From Metaphire vulgaris (Eukaryota; Annelida; Clitellata; Crassiclitellata; Megascolecidae): a stretch of DNA of 64,000 nt. Numbering within the stretch: the first letter of the stretch is position 1; each line of letters starts with the position of its first letter. The position numbers and the translations under genes are program-made. The stretch lies in assembly GCA_018105865.1 (NCBI GenBank), contig CM030840.1:8376006-8440005 (forward strand), read 5' to 3'. Under the pieces are notes generated by a model. That model was not told the origin of the DNA. It was given only the letters and a program-made list of their open reading frames with translations, and ran no database searches. This document shows, one piece after another, positions 10,457 to 21,429 of this stretch.

Positions 10457-12133
10457 CAGAGATGTAGCAAGTACACAATGCTTCAAGTACAAGTACCTGG
10501 CCTCCAAGTACACGTAAAAGTACAAGTACTTGCATTCCAAAAACTCTGAGTACAAGTACAAGTACCTGGCCTCCAAGTTCAGCTGATGCGAAGTCATATC
10601 GACCAATCTCCAACCTGTCGGTATTGTCAAAGCTGCTTGAACGACTAGTAGCGAAACAGCTGATTGATTATCTGTCATCATCAGGGCTACTGCCAACATT
10701 GCAATCTGCATACCGTCAACATCACTCCACGGAGACAGCTGTCCTCAAGGTACTATCGGACATTCTGCTTGCTGTCGACCCAGGTAATCTCGCTCTGCTG
10801 ACGATGCTCGACCTGTCAGCTGCATTTGACACTGTTGATCACGCAATTCTGCTGCGACGCATGCAGACGACCTATGGGATTGATGACACTGTTTTGTGCT
10901 GGTTTTCATCGTACCTCAAGGACCGCACTCAATATGTACGATGCAGCTCCTCCAAGTCTTCCTCAACGCTAACTGTATGTGGAGTTCCACAGGGATCGGT
11001 CCTCGGGCCGATCCTTTTTCTGTTATATACTGCCGACTTGCAGGGGCTGATCCAGAGACGTCAACTTCAACCACACTTGTATGCTGATGATACGCAAATC
11101 TATGGCATCTGTAAGCCGTCAGAGACTGCCCAGCTACAAAGCGAAATATCTGAATGTGTTGACGATGTCGGTGCATGGATGCAATCCAACAGGCTGAAAC
11201 TCAACTCAGCAAAGACTGAGGCGTTGTGGTGCTCGTCTGCCCGGCGCCAGCACCAGATTCCTGTGACTGGAATACGCGCGTTGGCAGGGAGGTCGTCATG
11301 CCGTCCGCCGCTTTTGTCCGTGACTTAGGCATCTACATTGGCGCGCCGACCTGTCGATGCGCGTCGCATGTCACGAGAACTGTGTCGAGTTGCTTCGCAG
11401 TCCTAAGGCAACTCACGCAGCATCGTGAGGTCCGTCACACCATCGGTGATGCAATCACTCGTTGTTGCATTGGTGCTCAGTCGTCTGACGGCAACTCGGC
11501 GCTTGCTGGCGTCTCCGGGCACTTGATTGCAAAACTGCAGTCAGTCCTAAACGCAGCTGCCCGTTTGATTTTTGCAGCTCGAAATACGATCACGTGACCC
11601 CTCTTCTCGTGAGCTACACTGGCTTCGTTTTCCGGAGAGGATAGATTTCAAACTCGCTACGTTGGCATTTAAATGTCTCAATGGATTGGCGCCGTCGTCA
11701 TACCTGGCAAACGCTTTCGGCGCGTGTCTGACGTCAAAACTCGATGCCACCTGCGCTCGGCGTCTCGACTGACGCGTTCGTGCCTCGAGTGCGGCGTTCA
11801 ACGATCGGTGGCCGTGCTTTTCCGGTCGCTGCTGCTCGCGTCTGGAATGGACTTCCGCCTCACGTGAGGTCATCAACGACGCTGGAGACATTTAAGAAGC
11901 ACCTCAAAACCGAGCTATTTATTAGATGCTATGATGTAGTGTGACCACCTCTCTGTACAATTCATTTCTGTTTAATAATGTTATTGTTACATGCCCTTGC
12001 AGTCGTTAGACATTATGTCACGATAATCTTGTCGTTGTATAATATAATAATAATAATAATAAGTACAAGTATAAGTACTAAAAATTTGTACTTGAGTACA
12101 ACTTGAGTACAAGTACCAAGTACTACACCTCTG
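10457..12133 (+). mobile_element. hAT-type MITE 'AAGTAC', copy 2, split by a LINE
   Basis: The left part (10457-10578) and right part (about 12061-12133) together give the same order of AAGTAC words and ends as the copy at 9510-9683. The LINE between them is flanked by AAGT (10575-10578 and 12061-12064), so the LINE landed in an existing MITE. CATTCTAG follows the right end at 12134-12141. Confidence 0.85.
10579..12060 (+). pseudogene. CR1-like LINE, RT domain, 5-prime truncated
   Basis: The frame at 10624-11328 encodes reverse transcriptase blocks: 'SKLLERLVAKQL', 'LQSAYRQHHSTETA', 'LDLSAAFDTVDHAIL' (block A aspartate), 'GVPQGSVLGPILF' and the catalytic 'YADDTQIY'. After about 11290 the coding sequence moves to other frames (11572-11944 region with 'LHWLRFPERIDFKL', ending at 'FKKHLKTELFIRCYD'), so at least two frameshifts have broken it. 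An ATA/AAT tail ends it near 12060. The base composition is clearly more GC-rich than the surrounding intron, which suggests recent arrival. EN and 5-prime parts are missing. Confidence 0.88.
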
Positions 12134-12169
12134 CATTCTAGTATCCAAGTCCAACCACTGAAAAGGCTA

Positions 12170-12500
12170 ATTTGCCATATATGCTCACCTATAAGTCAAT
12201 CTTGTGGTCTTGTGGGTTAGTTGACCCCCTATTTTAGGCCAAAAATTAAGAAATTTTCTATGACCAGTGTATAAGGTGACAATAAAAATTTAGGAGCTTG
12301 TAGATTTCTTGAATTGCTTAATTATGCACTATCCACATTGAAATTGGATCAACAGATGACCACTCTTTCCCCTAATCCTACAACTCCAAGCTGTTTGCAG
12401 GCTAAAGTTCAGTGGCTGGAGGTCTTGTCCACCAAGTCCAAGTGCTTGATGGTTGGCTGCATATTCACGTCCAGTCTGGGGGGTGGATGGCCAAAGCATG
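12170..12500. repeat. Interspersed repeat, inverted partner at 4010-4426
   Basis: 'TTTGCCATATATGCTCACCTATAAGTCAA' style sequence at 12170-12200 is a pogo-like end, and 12290-12450 matches 4140-4290 in inverse orientation. Together they suggest a deleted TA-flanked DNA transposon. The following 12500-12936 contains nothing recognised. Confidence 0.5.
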
Positions 12501-12936
12501 CCTTATTCGCTCTTTTATTATTCTCTGTGGAGGCAGTCCTTGCCAGTTGCCCAAAATATTTTAGATGTCTTGTTTTGACTTTGGAAGAGAAGGGTTCACA
12601 AACCATGTATGAATGAACCGGGGTGTTAGAGCTCTCTGAACTAAGGCCTAGATAGTTCAAGGCTTATGAATAGGTAGGTGGTCCTGGTGTTAGTAATGTG
12701 TGTACGGGATGCATAAGATTTTCTGCCAACATGACTGGTTGTAGGCACCAAGTTTATTGCAGAGCAATTTTGTTGTACCTTATAGACCAGGGTACAATTC
12801 GCCACAGTGTATAGGTCACATGTCCTAAAAATGGCAAAAAAATTGTGTAAATTCCATATATAAGCCACCACTGAGTATAACTCACTGCCCAACTGGAAAT
12901 TACTGGTAATGGCTCTACATACTGACTGTGCTAAAA

Positions 12937-13068
12937 GGGTCCATCCATATAGTAAGTACACACTGAGAGGGATTGGGTTGCATTTTGGAGATTTTGCGTA
13001 TGTATGGTGTGCAACGGGGGAGGGGGTTGAAAATATGACTTTTGCATACGTACTATAAGGATGGGCCC
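12937..13068. mobile_element. Short MITE with GGGTCCATCC ends
   Basis: Imperfect terminal inverted repeats of about 25 bp: 'GGGTCCATCCATATAGTA' on the left, and 'TACTATAAGGATGGGCCC' on the right. It is about 132 bp long with no coding content. The ends resemble those of the MITE at 59270-59671 (GGGGCCGTCCATAAATGA), so the two may share a transposase type. Confidence 0.7.
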
Positions 13069-13584
13069 AAAAGACGTTGTTGTTTGCATACTATGCATGA
13101 AAAATTGCGTAAAAAAAGATTTACAACAGTCCAGTGTTTGTTGTTGTTCATTTTGCATCGCTTATTTAAACACAATGATGCTAAAGTCATTAAATTTCCA
13201 AGTGATTTATTTGTTGTACCATACGCCATGTTGTTTAATAAGAAGGTTGATAGAATTTTTCTAGCACATTTTTAAGAATTATAAAATCCAGTCTAATTTC
13301 ATGAATGACAAAAAAATGACTGCCAATTAAAATTATTATTTCTAAGATTAAAGTTAATAATTGTAATAATGCAAGGATAATTTTAATAATGCAAGGAACA
13401 GTTTAAACATTTTTTATGAAATTATTTGACAATTTATAACGATCTGTACCGGGTAGCTAAATTCAGACAGATAATTGTGAAGTCAGACTTAGCATTCAGA
13501 CTAATATCGTAATCCATAATAATATGTTAATAAGTGAAAATTAATTAGTAATTGAATCCTTCCAAATATATTGCATTTTACTAA
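13069..13584. other. Intron, nothing recognised
   Basis: AT-rich sequence with short overlapping open frames that match nothing and have no exon signals. 'AATAATGCAAGGA' is duplicated at 13364-13396. The last bases (ATATTGCATTTTACTAA) are the left half of a Helitron target site. Confidence 0.4.
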
Positions 13585-14691
13585 TCTATCATACTAAGAT
13601 CCTTCCTCTGTGCCTGTGCCTCTGTGCAAGCGTTCTGATTGGTTGGCTGTGTGAGCGTTCTGATTGGTTACCTTCAAGCGTTCGAGCGTTCCGATTGATT
13701 GGCTGTGTGAGCGTTCTCATTGGTTACCTTCAAGCGTTCTGATTGGTTGGCTGGGTGAGCGTTCTGATTGGTCGTTCTGGAATATTCGTTGCCTCGAGCG
13801 AAGCGAGCCTGCACTGCGAGCGAAGCTCGCGCGAGTGAAGCGAGCCTGTACCTTCAAGCGTTCTGATTGGTTGGCTGTGAGCGTTCTGATTGGTTATCTT
13901 CAAGCATTCGAGCGTTCTGATTGCTTGGCTGTGTGAGCGTTCTGATTAGTTGGCTGTGTGATGTTCTCATTGGTTACCTTCAAGCGTTCTGATTGGTTGG
14001 CTGGGTGAGCGTTCTGATTGGTCGTTCTGGAATATTAAAACCAAGAGCTTTCGACTGGTAGCTCAAGTGTGCCTTAAAGCGCCTTAAACGAGAGATCGGC
14101 CTAAAAAACGAGAGATCTGGCGAGGCCAAATAGTTCTTATAAAAACCACGCTTAACATCGCAGGTTTTACAAATAGGCTTAAAAAAGATGCTGCTCAAAT
14201 AATCGACTCACTAAAAACTAAAATCTGATTCCTCATTTCCTATAATTCCCGCACTATTACAGATTAAATATCAGAGCATCATTTTACAAGGATGGTATTG
14301 ATTGCCTGGCAAACCTTTCCTAGATGCAATTAGCGCACAATAAAATAGAAATCCAGATCTTGACACAGCCATGGACAGTGTATAGGCATAACCAAAAATC
14401 AGCTATAACTTTTGAAATACGCGACCCATCGTTCTAATTTCAGCTTTCGCTCATGCGCTAATTTATTTCAGATCGTATTTCAGTGAGATATTTGATGGAT
14501 GGCTGTTAATTAATCGAAAATAAGGGTTTTGAAGGTCCCATGGTAAGAATCAGGTCTCCAGTAGTTTCCCATAGACATGCGGCTATGACACCGTAGATTC
14601 CAGTAGCTGGTAACAATAGACGAGAAATGCAAATTCTCCACAATAGTATTATCCTGCATTGCGAGTGCGAGCGAAATGAGCATCTTTCTAG
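13585..14691 (+). mobile_element. Non-autonomous Helitron, copy 1
   Basis: It starts TCTATCATACTAAGATCC and ends GCATCTTTCTAG, and sits between A and T without target duplication, the Helitron rule (5-prime TC, 3-prime CTRR, A/T target). The empty site is visible at about 14871-14900, where TTTTACTAATAATGCGC runs uninterrupted. The interior carries a minisatellite of 'GCGTTCTGATTGGTTGGCTG' (13630-14030). GC-rich GCGAGCGAAGCTCGC (13817-13831) could form a hairpin. No Rep/helicase gene is present. Confidence 0.85.
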
Positions 14692-15000
14692 TAATATACT
14701 ATATAACTGTTCGCCATACCCGGGTAAAGCGAAAACAACAGGTGCAATACAGAAACAGCTGTACCTTGATTTTGTGACATACCAATACTGGAATATTTTA
14801 AATTTACTAAAATACTACCGGCAAAAGTGAAGCAATTCCTGTAAATAAGCAGGAATAAGACATAAATATATATATTGCATTTTACTAATAATGCGCTATA
14901 TAACTTTGCCGTACCCAGGTAAAGCAAAAACAACAGGTGCAATACAGAAGTAACTGTACCTTGATTTTATGACATACCAATACTGAAATAATTTAAGGTT
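14685..15000 (+). repeat. Two-copy direct repeat, about 200-bp spacing
   Basis: The block with 'GGGTAAAGCGAAAACAACAG', 'GTGCAATACAGAA' and 'TGTGACATACCAATACTG' occurs at about 14693-14795 and again, diverged, at about 14890-14990. The preceding 'ATATATTGCATTTTACTAAT' is also repeated (13567 and 14870). A tandem duplication therefore existed before the Helitron split the first copy. Confidence 0.75.
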
Positions 15001-15934
15001 AGGTGCATAAACAAAAATTGCATATTATTTTATTTCAACGGTGCTACATCACCTGCTCCAAAAGCTTATCTTTTCTTTCCTGTTTAAAACTTTTTCTGCT
15101 TTTGTCGACACAAACTGTATGCCAAATTGTCACGATGCCTTGCAGGCATCACGTTATATAGGCAAATACAACAAATGTTTAACTTCTTATTGCATATTCA
15201 TGACCGTTATCTAGCATTTTTACTCACACAAATTTTCGCTTAGCTGACTCGCAATCTCAATGAAAATTCAATAGATAAGTCGCCTCTTTGTATAAGTCGT
15301 CTGCTGAAAATTTGATGTAAAAACGCGCGACTTATACCCCAGTCTATACGGCAGTCTACATCTCAAAGCCATAGAGAAGCAGAGGTAAGATGCATGATTT
15401 GTGTAAGTGAACATCGGTGTGCAAGCAGATCGAGGAATGTCAGATATGACAATCAAATGTCCTCACAAGTTTCCAAAACCAATCACAGATCACAGATCAA
15501 CTTAAAACTTATCTCTTTGTCAATATACAGTAATTTGCTGTGGGAGCGCTTCTGAGTGATTTTTCAGAAGAGGCGCTATACAAATATTTTGTTCATTACA
15601 TCATCAAAAAAGCTACCAGTATTATCCATTATGCTTTGCGCTGCACGGGGTTAAGGCTGAGGACAGCATTGTGAATCATGATTCATCTGAAATGCAGAAT
15701 GCCCTGTGCAACATAATTGTTGCCTAGAGCTGGGTGTCTGGGTCAAATGAATCTAAGTCAAAATGGGACTTTCAAAAATCAATCTCGGTGGTCCAGGTTG
15801 AAGCTTTGCTTCCCCGTAATGTTTTGCAGGCAAAATCACTGGTTAGCAGTAAATGATTTTGCTGGCATATCATATATTTGATAAACATCATTTGATAGCA
15901 TATTTGGGGGACAGGTCCTTTTGACATGGGGGCC
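15001..15934. repeat. Intron with pogo-like end and inverted repeat copy
   Basis: 'AAGTCGCCTCTTTGTATAAGTCG' and 'GCGCGACTTATACC' around 15275-15345 are words of the pogo-type elements. 15370-15870 is the diverged inverse partner of 2290-2790. No coding sequence was recognised. Confidence 0.45.
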
Positions 15935-16106
15935 CCACCTCATGGAACTCGCTCCCGAAGTCACTCACAGTCGAGACATTGCCGGATCGGTTCCGGAAAC
16001 AACTGAAAACACACTTGTTTAACATATCATTTTGTAAAGCGCTTTTGACTTAGGCCCTTTTAGCTTTGCTTACGCACTCTAGAAATCGTCTTGTATAATA
16101 ATTTGA
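15935..16106 (+). mobile_element. CR1-like LINE (family A) 3-prime fragment
   Basis: A short frame gives 'TSWNSLPKSLTVETLPDRF' followed by 'RKQLKTHLFN', the last residues of the family A RT protein, then a 3-prime UTR with 'AAAGCGCTTTTGACTTAGGC' as at 842-870. 5-prime truncated to under 200 bases. Confidence 0.75.
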
Positions 16107-16673
16107 TAGACAAAAGGAAACTGCTGGTACATGCTGTAGCCCAGATTAGACAGGATAGGTCAGATGCCTATCATCTTTTAATGGAATAGACACAGCAACA
16201 TGACTTTACGTTGGAATGCATTAATCAATATATTTCTTTACATTCATTCTATTGAAAAATTGCAGCGACTCGCAGATATCATATATACTCGCAGATTAGC
16301 TGAACACTCATTTTATAGCAGAAATCCAATTCTTTGGAATGCATGGTTGGTCTGTTTCCAAGCTTTCTTACATTTTAAAGTGTCTTTACATTGACCATTA
16401 TTATTATTGTAATTATAGCATTAGGTCAACTCCATGTATTCTGATCCTGTACGTCTTACAAGTTAAGTGAAAAAAATGAAAATCCAAGAAATTCAAGAAG
16501 AAAGGAAAAGCAATCTACTGACTAGTAAATAATATCTGTGTGAGGCACTGGATAAAATTCTCCTCTATTTTTAGCCAGACCTGATTGCATTTTAAAAAGT
16601 TTGGCATTTGCCTTGAGTGCACGTGCACGAGTGTAAACATTTAAACATTGTCCTGGCTGACATTTTTTTGTAG
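16107..16673. other. Intron; possible LINE scrap at 16200-16400
   Basis: The frame at 16200-16394 has 'FYSRNPILWNAW', reminiscent of the 'NPLLWN' end of CR1 proteins, and an ATT run follows at 16397-16409. I would not call it more than a possible remnant. The final bases form the polypyrimidine tract and AG before the next PRODH exon. Confidence 0.35.
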
Positions 16674-16846
16674 CTCCAGCTTTCAGAAGTACTTACTAGA
16701 GTGAGACGATACTATGAGGTTCTTTCTCAAGGATATGGTACTGGCCGTCTCTCAAGGGTAGACTTTGAACGTCATTTGAGGAGTTTTAAGCTTGACAGAG
16801 AGGAGAGACAAAAGTGGTTTACTATTCTGGACATTACAAATGATGG
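16674..16846 (+). CDS. PRODH: Proline dehydrogenase, internal exon (second in window)
   Basis: The exon follows 'CATTTTTTTGTAG' and ends before 'GTATAT'. It opens with 'LQLSEVLTRVRRYYEVLSQG', equivalent to 'LLQFSEVL' in known PRODH, and ends 'WFTILDITNDG' with the Gly codon split (two bases here, one in the next exon). Its start phase matches the exon ending at 1197. This is the helical insertion of PRODH between the first conserved segment and the barrel. The end of this exon, with the start of the next, forms an EF-hand-like loop, D-I-T-N-D-G-E-I-D-L-L-D. In the mammalian protein, as I recall it, the same place is degenerate. Calcium binding here is inference. Confidence 0.9.
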
Positions 16847-17039
16847 GTATATTCATTCATGTTTTATGGTCAAACATGCTAACTCTTGTTAATCGTCATC
16901 AGAATATTGTCATCATTGAACCTCTATAGCACCATTTTAGTCATGTTCGTGATATCAGTCCATGTTTGCCCCTTGATTTGAATCATAAGCCCATTATCAA
17001 ATTCAATGTCAGTCCCATTTTCTGGTCTCGGTTATAGTT

Positions 17040-17395
17040 TATAGCTTGGCAATAGAGAACAGGTACATTTTTTTAGTCTGGATCAAACGTCTTTTAAGAG
17101 ACTTGGTGAAGCAGACCAATGCTGGGAGTGATTTCCATATTCTTGGCCCAGCCACTGAAAATGTGCTCTTACCAAGAATGGTGCAAGTGTTCCATCTCTG
17201 CAGTTAGTGCATCCAAAGACCTGGTTGAGTGTCTATGATGCTGGACAGTGGTCAAAGACCACAGGTATGATGGCTGGTTTAAATGTAGGTCTTTGGTGAC
17301 CATTAAGCAGATTTTAAAGTCAATACGTTGCCTGACTGGTAACCAGTGAAGTGATTTGAGTACAGGTGTAGCACAATCTTCCAGTATTTGTTATC
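17040..17395 (-). mobile_element. L2/CR1-like LINE 3-prime fragment
   Basis: On the minus strand, just inside 17395, the frame reads 'PVLKSLHWLPVRQRIDFKIC', a hallmark of the L2/CR1 RT C-terminus. It is followed by 'LHLNQPSYL'-like and degraded 3-prime coding sequence with stops. No catalytic motifs remain. Confidence 0.75.
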
Positions 17396-17400
17396 TCCAA

Positions 17401-17403
<3 letters not shown>

Positions 17404-17470
<67 letters not shown>

Positions 17471-17476
17471 TATCAT
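17404..17476. repeat. TA microsatellite
   Basis: A nearly perfect TA dinucleotide array of about 36 units. The stretch from here to 18025 shows no gene that I recognise; it is T-rich on the plus strand, and the long plus frames in it have no motif. Confidence 0.95.
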
Positions 17477-18034
17477 GCATTCTATTTTTATTGATATTAT
17501 TTGCATTTTTGTCTGGTGAGCCGTTTGTTTTGGCATTCTCTTTTCATCAGTTTGACTCCAGAAATTACTGTTCACTCATTCATTCTTCAACTAAGTCACC
17601 ATCATGCTGCTTTCTATGTAGTAGTGTTGCAATTTCATTACATGCCCAAAGTAATGTAATTTGTTAGACTTCATGTGGCACAGTAGCTAGCTTTCTGTCT
17701 CAGATATTTTAAAGACTTGTTCATTGATCATTTTATAGTCTTTGGTATTCATATTTATTTTGAATTTTTCTGTTTTCTTTCTTCCTCACTCTTCAGGTTC
17801 CAAGATTCTCTCCCATATACAGCAACTAGCTATACTCATCATTTCATCATTTGCAATTTGCGTTGGTACTCCTCAATTGTTTTCCTGGGTATTTTTTTTC
17901 TATTATCAGTGGCCACTCCTGGATTCACCTGTGCAGCATTCTGCTATCCAATTTTTCATTCCTTGATTCATCGTATGTGAGCATGGTCAAGCCCTTGTCT
18001 GGCATTGTCACCCAGTTGATGGAGGTCTTCCAAA

Positions 18035-19283
18035 TGGGTCAATCTAATCGGCGGATGACGGCGGGGTGGACGAGCGGGCGGATGAGTGGGCGGATGAGCG
18101 CGGCGGATGAATATTGTTGTCCAAATTGGCGGGGCGGATGAGACATATAGTAGATATGGCAGGGTGGTATTTATTTGATTTGGCGGATGAGTAGCCTGGC
18201 GGATGGGTGTGTGGCGGGTGATATATTTAATAAAATTGGTGGGGCGGATCAGCTTGGCAGATTAAAAAGCGGATTTGTATTGGGGGGGGGGGGAATATAT
18301 GTTTTATTCATTTTATTCAGCTAGGAGGGCGATATGTTTACTGTATGTGGGGGGCGGCGACGGCGGGGCGGGCGCTGTATGTTTTATTGAGCCAGGAGGG
18401 TGATATGTTTTTTATAATCGGCGGGGTGGATGAAAAAGCGGATGTATTGGCGAGGAGCGAGATTTGTCTGATTCGGCGGATGAGAAGCCTGGCGGATGAG
18501 AAGCCTGGCGGATGAGAAACCTGGCGGATGAGAAGCCTGTATTGGGGGGGCAGGTGGCGGCGGCGGCGGGGGCGCTATATGTTGTATTCAGCACGGAGGG
18601 CGATATGTTTTCTATAATTGGCGGGCGGATGAAAAAGCGGATGTGTATTGGCGAGGAGTGAGATTTGTCTGATTCGGCGGATGAGAAGCCTGGCGGATGA
18701 GAAGCCTGTATGGGGGGGGCTTCTCATCCACCAGGCTTCTCATCCGCGGATTGAGACAAATCTCACTCCTTGCCAATACACATCCGCCCCCGTAACGGGC
18801 TTCTCATCCGCCAGGCTTCTCATCCGCCAGGCTTCTCATCCGCCGATTGAGACAAATGTCGCTCCTCGCCAATACATATCTGCTTTTTCATCCGCCCCGC
18901 TGATTATAGAAAACATATCGCCCTCCTAGCTCAATAAAACATATAGCGCCCCCGCCGTCGCCCCCCATACAGGCTTCTCATCCGCCGAATCAGACAAATC
19001 TCGCTCCTCGCCAATACATCTGCTTTTTCATCCGCCGCGTCGATTATAGTAAACATATCGCCCTCCTAGTTGAATAAAACATATATCCCCCCCCCCCAAT
19101 ACAAATCCGCTTTTTAATCCGCCAAGCTGATCCACCCCGCCAATTTTATTAAATATATCACCTGCCACACACCCATCCGCCAGGCTACTCACCGCCAAAT
19201 CAAATAAATACCGCCCCACCATATCTACTATATATTCATCCGCCCGCTCATCCGCCCCACCGTCATCCGCTGATTAGACCGAC
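18035..19283. mobile_element. Foldback transposon FB-2 (word GGCGGATGAG)
   Basis: A 9-bp target-site duplication TCTTCCAAA flanks it (18026-18034 and 19284-19292). Two arms of about 600 bp are near-perfect inverse complements: the left arm repeats GGCGGATGAGAAGCCTG, the right arm CTCATCCGCCAGGCTTC. The turn is at about 18718. The outer ends read GGGTCAATCTAATCGGCGG and, from the other side, GTCGGTCTAATCAGCGG. There is no transposase. Open frames in it are repeats of the word and not genes. Confidence 0.88.
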
Positions 19284-19454
19284 TCTTCCAAACCCCCTTT
19301 TAGTTTTTTTAGCAAGTAGTTTTCTATTAGGTAATTTATCGTTTGTAATTCACTGCATTTGCAGAGTGGATTGTATAAAAGACCCCTTTTCTGCAGAATT
19401 GCTGTACATAGACCTTGTCCAGCTCGAAAGCAGTTAAATTAAATCCATTCTTCT

Positions 19455-19670
19455 TCTAGCATATGCCTTTCTTTTGCAGCCATTCAACAGCATCAGGTTG
19501 AGCCTGATGCAGAGTTTCGAGTCCTCCTTTGAATCTGGAGAGGTGGCATTCATTGACTATGTGGTTCATAGTCTGTCTGTTACCGCAGGGGCAGTTTGGG
19601 TCATCTCTGAGTGTAGTGGTCATCTCCATCAGTGAAGTCCATTGTCCAGTACTATCCACTGAGACTGTCA
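19455..19670 (-). pseudogene. Jockey-type LINE, last part of RT protein
   Basis: The minus frame contains 'CPCGNRQTMNHIVNECHLSR' and ends 'LHQAQPDAVEWLQKKGIC' before a stop. This is the C-terminal zinc-knuckle end of a jockey/I-type RT, followed by no long tail. The same ending occurs in the larger copy at 49384. Here the motif is uninterrupted and serves as the empty-site control for a foldback insertion there. Confidence 0.8.
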
Positions 19671-19735
19671 ATAATTTGTGTGTATTTGTCATAAGTCGTA
19701 AATTTTTTTAAAGCAATACTGGTAATTAACCTTTT

Positions 19736-20767
19736 AAAGGAGGAATTAAATTTTTAAAGTCATCCCGCGTCGGGGAATTAATTTTTGGAAAAGGCGTTCG
19801 TATGAAAACGTGAACATATACGTTATAAACTTACTAAATTTCAGGCTATATAGAAGCTAGAAAGATGCGGTTTTCACCGTTTTTGAGCATTTTTATTGCT
19901 CTTTCCATCCATCTGTGCCAAAAGAAAAAAGTTGGGGGTAGGGACCACTCTAAACCCCAAAATCGGACCCCTCCTCAACATTTTGTTCAAATTTTGATCA
20001 AAGGTCAATAGCAAAACGTCTTCAGCGGTAAACCCCCAAATGTGAGCGATAGAGTTCTAGAGGAGTGTAATTGGAACAGAAGGTGCAAAAATTTTGAAGA
20101 TCGGACCATATTTCGGGTAGTTATGGAGTTTCATACCCAAGTACCAATTGCTTGCTGAAATGACAATTACGCGAACGGATTTTCAATGTGAAAAACCGAA
20201 CAACTCGGTATATTTCAGGCTATATAGAAGCTAGAAAGATGCGGTTTGCACCATTGTTGAGCATTTTTATTGGGCTTTCGAACCATCCGTGCAAAAAAAA
20301 ATTTGGGGGGTAGGGTCCACTCTACACCCCAAAATCGGACCATCTCCGACAAAAAATTTTCAAAGCTCAATAAAAAAATTTTTCAGCGGTGACCCCCCAA
20401 CTGTGAGCGGGAAAGTTGTTGGGAGGTGTAATTGGAACAGAATAGTGCAAAAATTTTGAAGATCGGACCATATTCGGCGTAGTTATGGCCATTCTAGCCT
20501 CCGGCTGAAGATTTTTCCTATACATTTTCCAGCCTTGGTCAGTCTACAGTCAATATCCCTTGCATATATAGTCAGTATTATCGAAAACGGTGCTGCCGCC
20601 TATCGAATGGATGTGAGCTAACTCGGTCCCTGCGTTGGATTTTTGAAAATCGTGCAGGTCCGCAGTACGCAGTCGCTTATATAGCGCGCCGTTTATAGAC
20701 GGCTAACCCCGTTTGGTCAAAGTTTTCCGCCGCCATCTTAAAACGGCTAACCCGAGCAAAAGGTTAA
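19736..20767 (+). mobile_element. piggyBac-type MITE, copy 4, body duplicated
   Basis: TTAA at 19736-19739 and 20764-20767, ends CCTTTTAAAGGAGG and CCTTTTGCTCGGG (inward). The block from 'AGGCTATATAGAAGCTAGAAA' to 'AGTTATGG' is present twice (about 19850-20120 and 20215-20490), which explains its length of about 1 kb against 567 bp at 22998. It is non-coding. Confidence 0.88.
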
Positions 20768-20789
20768 CACTAGAATGGCAGTTATTTTA

Positions 20790-21180
20790 GTCTACCTAAA
20801 ACGGCTATGAAAAAGCTATGAAAAAGAAACTTGAAGCTGCAGAAATGTGGTTCTATAGGAGAATGCTAAAAGTTTCGTGGATGGATAAAAGAACCAATAG
20901 AGAAATTTTACAGATGATGGAAGAGAAACAAACACTGAGGCTACCATCAAGCTAAGACAGATAAAATTTTGGGGGCACTTGATGAGGAAAGAGGGACTCG
21001 AGAACTTGGCAGTTACAGGCATGGTGGAGAGTAAAAGATCAAGAGGAAAACAAAGATCAAAATACACAGACAAACTAAGAGAAGGACTGGAGATAGACAG
21101 CAACATCGAACTCTTGAGGAATACCAGAGATCGTGCAATACATGGCACCTGAGAAGAAGAAGAAGAAGAAAATGTTTGAG
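20790..21180 (+). pseudogene. RTE-type LINE, C-terminal fragment
   Basis: The frame near 20815 gives 'KKLEAAEMWFYRRMLKVSWM' and 'DKRTNREILQMM', the conserved C-terminal region of RTE-type reverse transcriptases, then 'RSRGKQRSKYTDKLREGLEI', with a premature stop and a frameshift. It ends in an AGA/GAA repeat tail (21151-21171). It is 5-prime truncated to under 400 bases. Confidence 0.8.
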
Positions 21181-21429
21181 TGTGTCAATTGACGCATAGT
21201 GTAATAACCACACTCAGCAAGTCATATTAAAGTAAAATCATCCGGTTAACCATGTGAACTTGGTAGCAGAGTATGTTACAGTGCCAGCCAGCTCATTCCA
21301 TGCAGCTTCACGAGTCCCCGATGTCCCTGCTACTCTGCTGTGGGTCTAGAGTCTAGAACATGCTATACAGAATTTAATTAATATCTAGAAAACATCTCTA
21401 GCACACATTTTACTGCTATTCTATTCTAT

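Noticed and set aside
17303..17667. Open frames of repeated Ile-Tyr across the TA array
   Set aside because: They are translations of a TA microsatellite and share no protein motif.
18412..19222. Frames in the GGCGGATGAG region
   Set aside because: They are word repeats in a palindrome with 9-bp target duplication.
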